From: Salticus scenicus
Lineage: Eukaryota; Arthropoda; Arachnida; Araneae; Salticidae
Reading direction: 5' to 3'
Length of the DNA stretch: 64,000 bases
NCBI GenBank assembly: GCA_963930645.1
Contig: OZ005649.1
Location: forward strand, 43,902,275-43,966,274
How positions within the stretch are numbered: the first letter of the stretch is position 1; each line of letters begins with the position of its first letter. The notes below the pieces were generated by a model. The model made no database searches, had not been told where the DNA came from, and saw only the letters and a program-made list of their open reading frames with translations. Both the position numbers and the translations under genes were made by a program. This document shows, in pieces, positions 10,759-23,600 of this stretch.

Positions 10759-11500
10759 TCCGATAAAAAGCATTAATATTTTAGAATTGGTGAAAGGAAA
10801 ATCTAATTTATGAAAATACGGAAATTGTTAGAAATTCTCAGAAAATAAGGACAGAAAAGTTTAAAATCGGGACAAATGTGGTCCTCATTAGAAATTTTCA
10901 AAAATGAGAAGGATGCCTAAAAATGAGGACAGTCCTCAGAAAATGAGGACTGCTGGTCACCTTAGTTTAGAGTACACTACCCCATTTAGAGATGCTATTT
11001 TGTAGCAATACACTCTTAATACTGTTAGTATTAAGATATGATTATCAAAATTTCAGTTAATTTCAAAAGGCAGAATTTTATTCAAGGACAATTACAATTA
11101 AATATGTCGTCAACGTCATCTTCAAAAACTGCAAGATTGCTGCGAGTAACGGCAGGATAGCGCCAAGTAGGCAAATATGAAAAACGCACCAAGCAGGATG
11201 ACATATTAGATATTCCCGAGGGAACCCAGACAGCACATCGCCTCCCCAGGATATCTTCAAGATGTCTTCTGGATGAAAAGACATCCCAGAAACGTCCTTA
11301 AGATGTACTGTGGATAAGTTAACCCTAACTGTGCTGTTAGGGAAGGAAATATCCCAGAAGCAAACTGCTAGAGACGAGTTACCAATAAATCATTCAATGA
11401 ACTAAATGTAGTTGCAATCCGCTTTCTCGTTTTTGCTACAGTATACAGTTTACAAGGGTAGTTTCGTTGTAATCAACCTATATCTTAGTTTAGCTGTTAT
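10759..11500. other. Non-coding stretch with short repeats
   Basis: 10810-10960 contains several short repeats of the type AAAATGAGGACAG. 11220-11330 has AGATGTCTTCTGGATG/AAGATGTACTGTGGAT-style short repeats. No gene supported; the 68-aa ORF here has no recognisable features. Confidence 0.4.
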
Positions 11501-11770
11501 CTGCTGGGTATAGCTTTGATATCTGTCGCCCTTGGCGGTTATTGGATTTGACAATTAAAAGCGTAATACGAACACACGCCAGATGTATATTTTCGTAATA
11601 TATATAATACGAAATAATGCTTCATATTCTTGATTGGTCTCTTAATATACCTTATAAAATAACCATGATTTTTGAGAGGAATTAAATATGTTTGGCAGAT
11701 AATTTGGCGATTTTTTTTTTGTTTCTCTCCAAGGACGACAGATGCTAAATCAGCTCCAGCTAGTTTGGTA
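11500..11770. mobile_element. Probable TIR element, family C
   Basis: ATCTGTCGCCCTTGG (11521-11535) is mirrored by CCAAGGACGACAGAT (11729-11743) near the other edge. An inverted diverged relative of the left half lies at ~31960-32060. Boundaries approximate. Confidence 0.45.
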
Positions 11771-11873
11771 TCTATCGTTATATATGATATATGATGTAAG
11801 CGAAGGCTTTACTGATTGGTGAATTTAAATTTTTTTCGTTGCCATTTTAGCTATGAATTGCTTTGGTTGGATT

Positions 11874-11913
<40 letters not shown>

Positions 11914-12389
11914 AAATCCATTTTTTTTTTTTATTTTGATTATAATTCCTATTATTGCATTTTTTTTTTCTTTCTTTTTTTAGTTAATTTACAGCAATAT
12001 TTCATAGACTAGGCTTAAAACAACGACTACATATTAGAGTAGACTCCGGACTAGTAACCTTTTTGTTACCTAACATTACATCCCCACCATTCCAATAATA
12101 TGCAATTTTTAAAATACACTTATTCTATAAAATGATCTAGTCACAAATTTTGAAAATAGATAATTTACTTGATTATTGTTAATGTTTCATATTATTTCTT
12201 TGCAAGGGTCTAGTTAAGAGTAAGTGACGGTCGCCAAATGGGCGACAAGTGCACCAAATGTGGTGGTCTTTTCCTCGCCAAATCGCACACAAGGAAAACA
12301 ACACGACGTCCTGTTGGCATCGTTGAAATTTGAAATTGCGCCAATATTTTACAAATTATGTATGTTTAAATTAGAGTTAATAGGTTGGA
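11771..12389. other. AT-rich filler
   Basis: Long poly-A (11878-11906) and poly-T tracts. No gene seen. Confidence 0.6.
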
Positions 12390-12651
12390 ACAACTATAGT
12401 ATTTCCCCTCAGCTAGATTTGGCGATTTTTCGTTGGCGATTATGGCTATATCATAAATCTAAAAATCATAAATCATATGACATAAATGATAAATCGTAAG
12501 CTAAATTATAAATCATAAATCATAAATCCAAAATAAATAGCATGTAGGCTGCCATATTATATCGCAAACAATCCAAAACGACGTCGTTCTCGTTCAAATC
12601 GCCGCCAAAGAAAAATCGCCAAATTCAGCTGAGGGGAAATACTATAGTTGT
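12390..12651. mobile_element. TIR element, family A/B, 262 bp
   Basis: Same termini as 10166-10758 (ACAACTATAGTATTTCCCC...), with TTGGCGATTTTT just inside each end. The right half (12480-12650) is a reverse-complement match to 10168-10320. No TSD visible. Confidence 0.7.
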
Positions 12652-12882
12652 ACCAATAGGTTTTATCAAAAGGCTATATAGAGTGAAAAGGGCTATCGTG
12701 AATGCGGAAGTAAAAACGTGCTTGGTGAAAAACGTTCACGCTACTTCGACACCAAATGTTAACAGTCGGTAATAAGGACCTATAAAAAAGCTGTTTTAAT
12801 TTTTTTTTTCTTTATACAAATTACAAAGTAATATATTTAAAATTTTTGACTTATTCAAGAAATATATATGTATACAGCTTAC

Positions 12883-12984
12883 CCATAAAATTATGCTACT
12901 TGCAACTAAGCATACTCTAAGACACGTATTATGATGTCGAAGAATAGGTTGAGAAGGTAACGAAATATTATTTCCTTCTTCCAT
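12883..12984 (-). CDS. Probable first coding exon of a membrane protein
   Basis: ATG at 12984 opens 34 codons that end in TGG immediately before a strong donor GTAAGC (12882-12877). The peptide has a polar N-terminus (MEEGNNISLPSQPILRHH) and then runs into a hydrophobic segment (CLRVCLVASSIILW). That is what a cytoplasmic tail entering a first transmembrane helix would look like. Phase 0 at the donor fits the phase-0 exon at 2586-2780 on the same strand. The middle exon(s) were not found. The product is not recognised; joining the two exons is inference. Confidence 0.4.
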
Positions 12985-13151
12985 TTAAAATGTTGATACG
13001 TTTGTTTACACCAACGAGATAAATAAAGGTTAACACTACAGTTTATACATGCTATATTTATTTATTTATTTTCGAATAAATTTTCAATTCACTGCCACCA
13101 TAGACAGATAAGTATGTAAACATAACACAATGATTTATTGAAGTTTGTTTT

Positions 13152-13310
13152 GTAGCGGCGCCATTGACGCCATTTCTCGGATAGATTATTAAATCTTATT
13201 GGTAAATTACTGGTTAATCTTTTGTCTAGAGGCATGTCATACGGTTTCTATTCCTGATGTCCCGGGATCAAAACCAGCTTCCCGCACGTACTTCTCTAAT
13301 TAGTGATCGG
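13152..13310 (+). repeat. Diverged dispersed repeat, copy 1
   Basis: About 150 bp (GACGCCATTTCTCGGATAGA..., AATCTTTTGTCTAGAG...) aligns by eye at roughly three-quarters identity with 30802-30955 on the other side of the BEL element. Confidence 0.55.
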
Positions 13311-13374
13311 GACGTGTGAATAAATGACACAAACAATTTACATCTGGGACAAAGATAGCAGCACCAGATACTGT

Positions 13375-13865
13375 TATCGAATTCAAACTTTAAGAATATC
13401 TATATTGATATCTATATACTAAATTTTAAATAAATTAGTATTCAACAAAATTGATTCTACAAATCTTCATCTAATCAAAAATTTCGTATTAAAAACAAAT
13501 AGAATCATTTATGTATCATTTCAATAATAAAAGGTAAGAAAAACTTACCTTCCTTCATCTAAATTGTTCGAGGGATGAAATATTCGTTCTTAATTCAATA
13601 ATAAGTGGAAACTTTCACTCATGGAACAGTCATTTTCTTTAAATAAACGCATTTTATCTGGTAAATACACAATCACAAATTATTAAAGACATAATACTGA
13701 TAAAATTACATAAATACTTAACGCGCGCTAACAATACACAATATTTACATTTAGAAACTTAGAACATTCTTTTTCTTGCTATCGAACGCACAATTCCTCT
13801 CGTGCGCGCAGGCGCTGACGATCGAATTACAAAAAGTTGAAGTGGAAGTAGCGATTTTCGCAACA
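13375..13865 (-). repeat. 3' LTR of the outer BEL/Pao element (491 bp)
   Basis: Minus-strand start TGTTGCGAAAATCGC at 13865, end GAATTCGATA at 13375. Pairs with 29519-30010. A purine-rich GGTGGGAGTG lies just upstream at 13866-13875 (polypurine tract). Confidence 0.93.
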
Positions 13866-13893
13866 CACTCCCACCTTTGAGTTTCGAGGATTT

Positions 13894-14007
13894 TTAGAGA
13901 AACTCAAACTTCACTTTTGGCTTTAACAAACGTCCATATTTGGATCGTTTTTCAAGTGGAACAGTCTCTATAGGAATGTCCTTTACAGAACTTTTGTCAA
14001 CTGGCTC
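13894..14007 (-). pseudogene. C-terminal end of outer BEL pol, separated by the nested insertion
   Basis: Open from 14007 to a TAA at 13896-13894, ending in a basic/aromatic tail (RSKYGRLLKPKVKFEFL) like other BEL pol C-termini, ~20 bp before the PPT and 3' LTR. Its frame continues that of the pol segment ending at 24208 when the inserted element and one GAGC duplication are discounted. Confidence 0.8.
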
Positions 14008-17000
14008 TATTATATTGTTAAATTTGCCAGTTATTATGTTATGATATTTTTACCTTTTGCATTGTACTTTTTACTTTTCACAACATTATTTTTTGAATTT
14101 AATCTTTTTATCTTTTACATATATAAATTTTCCTAATCCTACTAAATTACTTTAATAGTTTTAATGGCCTTTTCTCTTTACTTTTCTTAAAGTTGATGCT
14201 TTCCTTAAACAAAAACTATTTACTCTTTATGAAATAGATATACCATCAAATTTTGTTTACACTAGTAAATTGAACTCTGCCTGGATATATTTGTTTTTCT
14301 TTTTTTTTGTTATCCATACAAATAATTCTAATTTCAAATAAAAATTTATCAAATTATTAACTCTAAAATTCAATAGATTACAACCCTTTTTTTTTGTATA
14401 TAAGAGATAGCAAAATCAAATAAAGAAACACAAAAAAAAACTCGAGTATAAATTTAATTCTAACTTATTATTTTTACAAGTAATTTAATATATCTATGTT
14501 ATCTGATGTAATGCCAAAAGGTTACGGTAAAGGGTTTTTCTACAAAATTATCAAACAATCTTAATTCATACAGATCTATATCCAAGCAAGTTCATATCCC
14601 TACCTTTTACTAAAGAAAGCATCAGCATTTATTATACTTTTGTACGTATAGTGAAATAAAGAAAATTACGAACTCTTTACTCCTCAGATTGAATATTCAA
14701 AACAAATTCAATGAATAATTTTCTTTAATCATAACTAAAATAAAACCGCGTTGTGTAATTTCAATTTTAACCCAGGTAAAAAAAAACACCAGTGATAGCA
14801 ATGTCCAATTGTTACCTATCTTGAAGGACACTGAACAGGTATGAATTAATTAATTTCTTTAATCTATTTAAGTATTTAAAATATTATTAATAAATTTGCA
14901 TCTCTCCTATATTTGATCTAGACCTGCTTATTTTCACTTCTAATTCAAGTATTTCTATTATCAAAAGGAATCGGGCAGTACTTAAATTAAATAAAAAGAA
15001 AAAGAAAAAAAATGTAAAAATGACTTTATTTCTTCATACCTCTGGACCTAAAAAGGAAACTGTTAGCTCAATCCTCCTCTGGAATTGCAAGCAACAAAAA
15101 TTTAAGTTTCATTTGTTATAACCACCTATTATCATAGTCTAAATAATACACATAACTCTTTTCTCTTTTTACTTACATTACTATTAGCAGTCAAAACACA
15201 ATTCCAAATCAGAGGATTGAACCAACTCACTGCCCATGATTCCTGACCATATTTGTGTTTAAAACTCACATAAATTTTACTTACTAACTCGGTTATTTAA
15301 TCTTGTTAGGTACTCATTACGAATTACCATTAATATACTAAAGTTTTACTATAGACTAATTAAAGCATCTATAACCTGCTCAATAACTACATGAATACCC
15401 ATCCGTTTAATTATTCATAAAACATACTCCTAAATAATCAGGGGACACTGCTATCGCTGTTATGAATAAAAACAAATATTTATAATATAATTGTTCTACC
15501 TTAAAATTTACTTTAAATAATTATAGGATCTCATTATATTCATAAATAAAATAATACAGAAAAATAATCATATCAATAAAATTTATTACGCTTTTCCAAG
15601 AAATACACTCTTATTTAATGACAAATAATACCAGCAATTTATTGATAAATAAGTATGGATTTTTATTACACATTTTTCTAACATTCTCTATATATTTTTT
15701 TTTTTTTATTTCCTTCTTAAACAGTTTTTTTTTTTTTGTTTTTTTTATATAAATTCACATGTTCAGGGTGCTGAACTTAATTGTTGGGATAAAAGTTTAG
15801 ACACAATAAAAATATAAAATACTAAGAAAGATATCAAGACTTACAATTCATCGAAGATTCTTCCAGGAGTGGGGACGCTGTCCGGAGAGGTGGCCTTTCA
15901 CGCCGCTTGTCATAGGCAGGGGCTTATCTGGTTTGGGTACTCTAGGTTTTAAACTCTGGGGGAAAACTGGAAGTCTCCGATCAGGGCTTTCTGCTCTTTA
16001 CGATGTATTTCTTCCATGGCCTAAATCAGCTTAACATTTATTTATAAATTTTTATTCCTAAGCAGGGTCAGGACGCTGCTTCGCTGGAACTCAATGGATG
16101 CTTATTTATTTTGTGCCGCCCTACTTCCCCCCTCGCATTTGAGGACGTCTCAAGTAGGGTAGTCGGCTCGATAATACTGTATAAAATTCTGATTTTATAT
16201 AGTTCACATTCCTTGACCCGCTTTTGTGGCTTGCCTCCACAGGAGAAAATGAATCGAGGGCCGTTAATATTCGTAGGGGTAAGCCGAGACTCGCTTGCAT
16301 CGCTGTTAAGACCGCTCCGATGAAGGTTTTCTTCCACCGCTTGCCGGCCTTCTGACTCGTTACGGGAGCGCTTCCTGAGGACGCCCCATCACCGTGTAAT
16401 TTTCCATGATCATTCCCAAAAATCGAAGGAAGTTCGTAAGATGAAAGAATCAAATCTCAGGAGTGCCGGAGCTCGCTATCCTTACTAGCATCTCGATTGA
16501 AGTTAGTAATAAAAACCAATCTGAGGGAGCTTGAAAGCCCCCTCTGCTTTTTAAAGAGAATCCCTTCTACATCTCTTTCCTCGATAGAGGCTTAACGTCG
16601 AATAATTAATTTTTTTTTTCAAAAAAGCGAAGAGCATTCCAGCTAGTGTTGCCAGCCGGGATTTCTAAATTATTCACTACCCAATGAAAATCCATTCCCT
16701 CAAAACAACCACACCTAGTCGTGATTCCCCCATGCGGTGATAGGACACCTCGCCTCAAGGAGGGACATTTCTCACCCCTATGTAATGAAGTAAAAAAAAA
16801 TAAAAATTTCCCGCCCGATGCCCTGTTGTGAAACAAAAACATCTGGGATTTTTTTTGTCAACTCACAAAATTCCAGAATTAAACTCTGAACTCTCCTGAC
16901 ACTATTCGCGAATTTATGTAATCCCAAGATCCCCTTAAATTCTCAAATTACGTACCACTTCCACCATTTTTACTAGCAAGATAGCATTTTTGAGTTTCCA

Positions 17001-17598
17001 AAAACAAGAATTTCTGCGAACGAGGTACAAACCCCACACGAACAAATTCCCTACAGCTCCCTAGCGCTTGTTTTTCCCAGAAAATGGAAATTTCTGCGAC
17101 ACTGTTGTCAACACCATCTGTGGGCAAAATACTCTCCCTTTCCGTTGAAGTAAAAACAAGAACAAAAAAAAATATAACAGTCATTTCATTCCCACCGCCT
17201 ATCTTGTTTTCGTAAATAAGCTAAGAAAATTCTTAAGTGCAACTACACCCAATTTTTGAATAAAAAAAACGAAGAATATATATAAAAGTTTTTTTTTTTT
17301 TTTTTATAAAATTAAACCATTCGTGTAACGTTTAAAAATTATAGAAACATAGTTTTTGCAGAATTGGTAAATTAAAAAAAAAATTTAGTTTCCTGACATT
17401 TAGAAATTATAAAAAGATATAGTTTAGTATATTTGATAAATTAAAAAAATTCACTCTCATGTACTAAGGGTTTAAAAAATATATAGTTTTGTAAAAGTAT
17501 ACAAGTTTTGAAAAAAAAATGAAACAGTTCTGGTAAAATTTAAAATATTAAGATTTAAAAAATATTGTTTCTGTTGAAATTCAAAATTCACCATAACA
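14008..17598 (-). repeat. 3' LTR of the nested LARD-like element (3,591 bp)
   Basis: Identical to 20618-24207 except for four mismatches in its last 22 bp (14009, 14022, 14026, 14029), one T-run indel near 16611 and one substitution near 17490. A GC-richer block (~15870-16560) carries overlapping 70-110-aa ORFs without recognisable domains. A TATA-like TTTAAAAAGC (minus strand, ~16548-16557) could belong to the promoter; this is weak. Confidence 0.92.
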
Positions 17599-17621
17599 TA
17601 TTTCACCCTCCCTTTTATGCC
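17599..17621 (-). promoter_or_regulatory. Polypurine tract of the nested element
   Basis: Minus strand AAAAGGGAGGGTGAAATA abuts the 3' LTR start at 17598: the expected plus-strand primer for an LTR element. Confidence 0.75.
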
Positions 17622-19091
17622 AAAAAAAAAAAAATAAAATTTATTTTTTTTTTTTTTTTTTTTTGAAGAAAAAGAGAATGTTAAAGTGTCCCAGGCGAAC
17701 GTATAAATCAAACAACGATCCATAAATTTCCCAGAACCACCAAACACACACCTTACCAGAAACCCCAAATCAGGCCTTATATCTGAGATTTCTGTCCTTC
17801 TCCAAAAAAAAACTAAGTTCCCAAAATTAAAATTGTACTAAATAAACTAAGTTCTTTTAATTAATACCTTGCTCAAATAATATTAAAATTAGTCTTTGTG
17901 TAATACATATAAGGTAATAATGTAATCGGTGTGTATAAGGAATGAAAACAGCAAACGGGAGTTTGCTACCAAAATCGTAGCTAAAGTAAACAAACTCGAT
18001 GCTGCGAGCCGGACTGTTTACAATCAACAGCTGATCTGTTCTCTCTTTGCGCTTAACAGCAGACGATATTTTTCTACCTCTTCCGTCGCTCCACCTTATC
18101 AATAAATACATTCGCGAAGAACCGTAAGAGGTTTTTTTTTTCCGACTGAAGCTAACGGGAGTTTCTTTTTCAACTGAAACTAACTGCAGTCAACCACTCA
18201 ATCTGAAGAACCGCTATTTTCTCTCTCCTGATGGGGAGTTCTCCAACCAACCAACCTTACCGACGCGTTGATGTAAATATTTACGACAAAGCTAATTTAC
18301 TTGCTATACTTCAAAAGGGACTTGACATTTTTGGGATTGAAATTTCCCTAGGCAAAAAGGTTTTGTAATCTATCGGACAGGGCCACACGTCCGGAAGAAT
18401 CCTTTACACACTACATTTTACATAGAAATAAAATAATAATTGATTACATAGACATTGTTACATAGAAGATAATATAGCATAATCACAAAAAAAAAAATTA
18501 AAGTTAGGAGTGGAATGTGCCAGGGGGTCTTACTACAGTTATTTATTTTATCTCTACCACACTACAGCTACAAATTGAGTCTTAAATTCTGCTCACTCAG
18601 TGCATAACCTATGAGGTAAACAAAGATTTTTCTTTTGAAATTTACACAAAGTGCAATGTTCATAACCCCAACATATCCAAGTCAGGAAATACTAAACTAA
18701 ACTTTAGAAGCTAAATATTAAAAATTTTGATATTTTTACACCTTTTTTTTTTTTTTTTTTTTCATTTTTTTTTTTTTCAACTTTTATTATATTTAACATT
18801 TAGTCCTCAGTTTACTCGAAACTATCCCAATTTACCTCCCTGACCACTCATATAATAAATCAATATGCACTGAGAGACCTCACTACTTCACAATTAACTA
18901 AGTACCTACATGTAAAATTCTTTACCTCACTGAAACTCAATTTTAATAACCTAGTACATAAAAAGAATAATTTCCAAACCTTCATAATTTTTTCTAGGAA
19001 AAATTCCAACTATTACTATTTAGTTGCAAGATATTTGAATAAGGTTAAATGGAACATACAACCTGGGCAGCTCGAAGAAAAAGATTTGAGT

Positions 19092-19313
19092 GACTACAAT
19101 TTTCTGGTCTACCTTTCCAGAAACAACAATCGAAACACTCGATTCTACCTTCAAATTTTCACTAATTTGAATCTTTTCCCAACATAAACTTTTCTTCGAA
19201 GAGACTACAATTTTCTGGTTTACCTTTCCAGAAACAACAATCGAAACACTCGATTCTACCTTCAAATTTTCACTAATTTGAACCTTTTCCCATCATAAAC
19301 TTTTCTTCGAAGA
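19092..19313. repeat. Tandem 111-bp direct repeat (2 copies)
   Basis: Units start GACTACAATTTTCTGG at 19092 and 19203 and are nearly identical. The 81-aa minus-strand ORF over them simply repeats its own sequence. Confidence 0.85.
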
Positions 19314-19741
19314 AAAAAAAATTTGCCTCATACTAATTCTTTACCACTAGCACTATATTGCTATCAACATTACCCAATTTCCAGAGCATACCCCTTCAGT
19401 CAGTGAGAACTTTGGAAAGTACTAGCAACAAAAATTGTTGCCCCAATATGCAAACTCACAGCCCTTTACAAATTTCTGTGGGAGACCCACGACAGATTTA
19501 TCTTATTTAAATCTGCTAGCACCGAGTTTTCTGGCCGACTCCCGTTCTCACATTAACATGTCCAAAATTGAAAATTTCCCTTTCATAATATCAAAAAAAT
19601 TTTTTTTTTTTTTAACTTCACATTATGTCAATTTATACCTACATTGAGAAAAAAAAAATCTATTTATAGAAGCAAAATTAATTTCTGTTTCACTGGCAGT
19701 TAAAAAAAAATTTTTATACTCCACCGTAGCACATTCACTAT

Positions 19742-19778
<37 letters not shown>

Positions 19779-20269
19779 CAAATTTTACACCCTGCCACAC
19801 TGAGAGATGGTCACCAAAATATATCCAGGTGGTAGCATTTTTTTTTATCCAACTATTTTACCTTTATCTATTTTCATATTACTAAAATTATTATTATTGT
19901 TTTTTTTTTTTTACACCGAAAATATTCAGATGCTGGAAAGAAGCCCCTTTTTATTTACGTAAGCAGGTAGCCTTAACCCAAAACATACTTTGGGGAAATT
20001 TTAATTACATCTTGCTGACCTACCAGAGCTGGTACAGAAAATTCAAACTCATGCACTTAGGCACTCCATACAGCTAAAATCTCTAAAAAAAATCAACTCA
20101 ACACGAGGAACTAAACTGCAGTAGAACTATCTCAGTTCTACGAGCAACACAGACTTTAAGCTGCATATCCATACTAGCTCACAAATTACATAAAATAGAA
20201 CTTCCCCCCAAGAAAATAAATAATTCTATCTTTTATTGAATGATCCTCCACCTGCAGTAATAATTCTCT

Positions 20270-20312
<43 letters not shown>

Positions 20313-20375
20313 TTAAAATTGTGACCCACACTCAGAGTGACAAAGTATCTCCAAGAAAATTTCTCACTGAACTTG

Positions 20376-20418
<43 letters not shown>

Positions 20419-20597
20419 TCATACAGTTCAAATCACACACTGTTAATGGATATAAATATACTTCTATAAAAAAATCAATAAAAGCACAAAACACAAAAAT
20501 AAAAAAATTATACAGATAAAAATACTGCAAATTAATAATATTAAGCATCACAATTAAAAAGAACCTTTTCTATTCCGCAATAACGATCATGTGAGAT

Positions 20598-20615
20598 CCT
20601 GGTCTCACGGCGCCA
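20598..20615 (-). promoter_or_regulatory. Primer-binding site of the nested element
   Basis: Minus strand TGGCGCCGTGAGACCAGG starts 2 nt after the 5' LTR. The initial TGG is complementary to a tRNA 3' CCA. The tRNA was not identified with confidence. Confidence 0.75.
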
Positions 20616-20617
20616 GT

Positions 20618-23600
20618 TCTTATATTGTTAATTTTTCCTGTTATTATGTTATGATATTTTTACCTTTTGCATTGTACTTTTTACTTTTCACAACATTATT
20701 TTTTGAATTTAATCTTTTTATCTTTTACATATATAAATTTTCCTAATCCTACTAAATTACTTTAATAGTTTTAATGGCCTTTTCTCTTTACTTTTCTTAA
20801 AGTTGATGCTTTCCTTAAACAAAAACTATTTACTCTTTATGAAATAGATATACCATCAAATTTTGTTTACACTAGTAAATTGAACTCTGCCTGGATATAT
20901 TTGTTTTTCTTTTTTTTTGTTATCCATACAAATAATTCTAATTTCAAATAAAAATTTATCAAATTATTAACTCTAAAATTCAATAGATTACAACCCTTTT
21001 TTTTTGTATATAAGAGATAGCAAAATCAAATAAAGAAACACAAAAAAAAACTCGAGTATAAATTTAATTCTAACTTATTATTTTTACAAGTAATTTAATA
21101 TATCTATGTTATCTGATGTAATGCCAAAAGGTTACGGTAAAGGGTTTTTCTACAAAATTATCAAACAATCTTAATTCATACAGATCTATATCCAAGCAAG
21201 TTCATATCCCTACCTTTTACTAAAGAAAGCATCAGCATTTATTATACTTTTGTACGTATAGTGAAATAAAGAAAATTACGAACTCTTTACTCCTCAGATT
21301 GAATATTCAAAACAAATTCAATGAATAATTTTCTTTAATCATAACTAAAATAAAACCGCGTTGTGTAATTTCAATTTTAACCCAGGTAAAAAAAAACACC
21401 AGTGATAGCAATGTCCAATTGTTACCTATCTTGAAGGACACTGAACAGGTATGAATTAATTAATTTCTTTAATCTATTTAAGTATTTAAAATATTATTAA
21501 TAAATTTGCATCTCTCCTATATTTGATCTAGACCTGCTTATTTTCACTTCTAATTCAAGTATTTCTATTATCAAAAGGAATCGGGCAGTACTTAAATTAA
21601 ATAAAAAGAAAAAGAAAAAAAATGTAAAAATGACTTTATTTCTTCATACCTCTGGACCTAAAAAGGAAACTGTTAGCTCAATCCTCCTCTGGAATTGCAA
21701 GCAACAAAAATTTAAGTTTCATTTGTTATAACCACCTATTATCATAGTCTAAATAATACACATAACTCTTTTCTCTTTTTACTTACATTACTATTAGCAG
21801 TCAAAACACAATTCCAAATCAGAGGATTGAACCAACTCACTGCCCATGATTCCTGACCATATTTGTGTTTAAAACTCACATAAATTTTACTTACTAACTC
21901 GGTTATTTAATCTTGTTAGGTACTCATTACGAATTACCATTAATATACTAAAGTTTTACTATAGACTAATTAAAGCATCTATAACCTGCTCAATAACTAC
22001 ATGAATACCCATCCGTTTAATTATTCATAAAACATACTCCTAAATAATCAGGGGACACTGCTATCGCTGTTATGAATAAAAACAAATATTTATAATATAA
22101 TTGTTCTACCTTAAAATTTACTTTAAATAATTATAGGATCTCATTATATTCATAAATAAAATAATACAGAAAAATAATCATATCAATAAAATTTATTACG
22201 CTTTTCCAAGAAATACACTCTTATTTAATGACAAATAATACCAGCAATTTATTGATAAATAAGTATGGATTTTTATTACACATTTTTCTAACATTCTCTA
22301 TATATTTTTTTTTTTTTATTTCCTTCTTAAACAGTTTTTTTTTTTTTGTTTTTTTTATATAAATTCACATGTTCAGGGTGCTGAACTTAATTGTTGGGAT
22401 AAAAGTTTAGACACAATAAAAATATAAAATACTAAGAAAGATATCAAGACTTACAATTCATCGAAGATTCTTCCAGGAGTGGGGACGCTGTCCGGAGAGG
22501 TGGCCTTTCACGCCGCTTGTCATAGGCAGGGGCTTATCTGGTTTGGGTACTCTAGGTTTTAAACTCTGGGGGAAAACTGGAAGTCTCCGATCAGGGCTTT
22601 CTGCTCTTTACGATGTATTTCTTCCATGGCCTAAATCAGCTTAACATTTATTTATAAATTTTTATTCCTAAGCAGGGTCAGGACGCTGCTTCGCTGGAAC
22701 TCAATGGATGCTTATTTATTTTGTGCCGCCCTACTTCCCCCCTCGCATTTGAGGACGTCTCAAGTAGGGTAGTCGGCTCGATAATACTGTATAAAATTCT
22801 GATTTTATATAGTTCACATTCCTTGACCCGCTTTTGTGGCTTGCCTCCACAGGAGAAAATGAATCGAGGGCCGTTAATATTCGTAGGGGTAAGCCGAGAC
22901 TCGCTTGCATCGCTGTTAAGACCGCTCCGATGAAGGTTTTCTTCCACCGCTTGCCGGCCTTCTGACTCGTTACGGGAGCGCTTCCTGAGGACGCCCCATC
23001 ACCGTGTAATTTTCCATGATCATTCCCAAAAATCGAAGGAAGTTCGTAAGATGAAAGAATCAAATCTCAGGAGTGCCGGAGCTCGCTATCCTTACTAGCA
23101 TCTCGATTGAAGTTAGTAATAAAAACCAATCTGAGGGAGCTTGAAAGCCCCCTCTGCTTTTTAAAGAGAATCCCTTCTACATCTCTTTCCTCGATAGAGG
23201 CTTAACGTCGAATAATTAATTTTTTTTTCAAAAAAGCGAAGAGCATTCCAGCTAGTGTTGCCAGCCGGGATTTCTAAATTATTCACTACCCAATGAAAAT
23301 CCATTCCCTCAAAACAACCACACCTAGTCGTGATTCCCCCATGCGGTGATAGGACACCTCGCCTCAAGGAGGGACATTTCTCACCCCTATGTAATGAAGT
23401 AAAAAAAAATAAAAATTTCCCGCCCGATGCCCTGTTGTGAAACAAAAACATCTGGGATTTTTTTTGTCAACTCACAAAATTCCAGAATTAAACTCTGAAC
23501 TCTCCTGACACTATTCGCGAATTTATGTAATCCCAAGATCCCCTTAAATTCTCAAATTACGTACCACTTCCACCATTTTTACTAGCAAGATAGCATTTTT

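Larger units (their letters stand above)
17599..20617 (-). other. Non-coding internal region of the nested LARD-like element
   Basis: 3.0 kb with no ORF over ~100 codons and no retroelement motif. Rich in long T runs on the plus strand (17644-17664, ~18742-18778, 19743-19778, 20273-20307, 20379-20415). Contains a tandem duplication at 19092-19313. Confidence 0.8.

Noticed and set aside
16068..16453. ORFs of 89-110 aa in the GC-richer part of the giant LTRs (repeated at 22678-23063)
   Set aside because: They overlap on both strands, lack domains, and recur only because the LTR is duplicated. Better read as untranslated leader.
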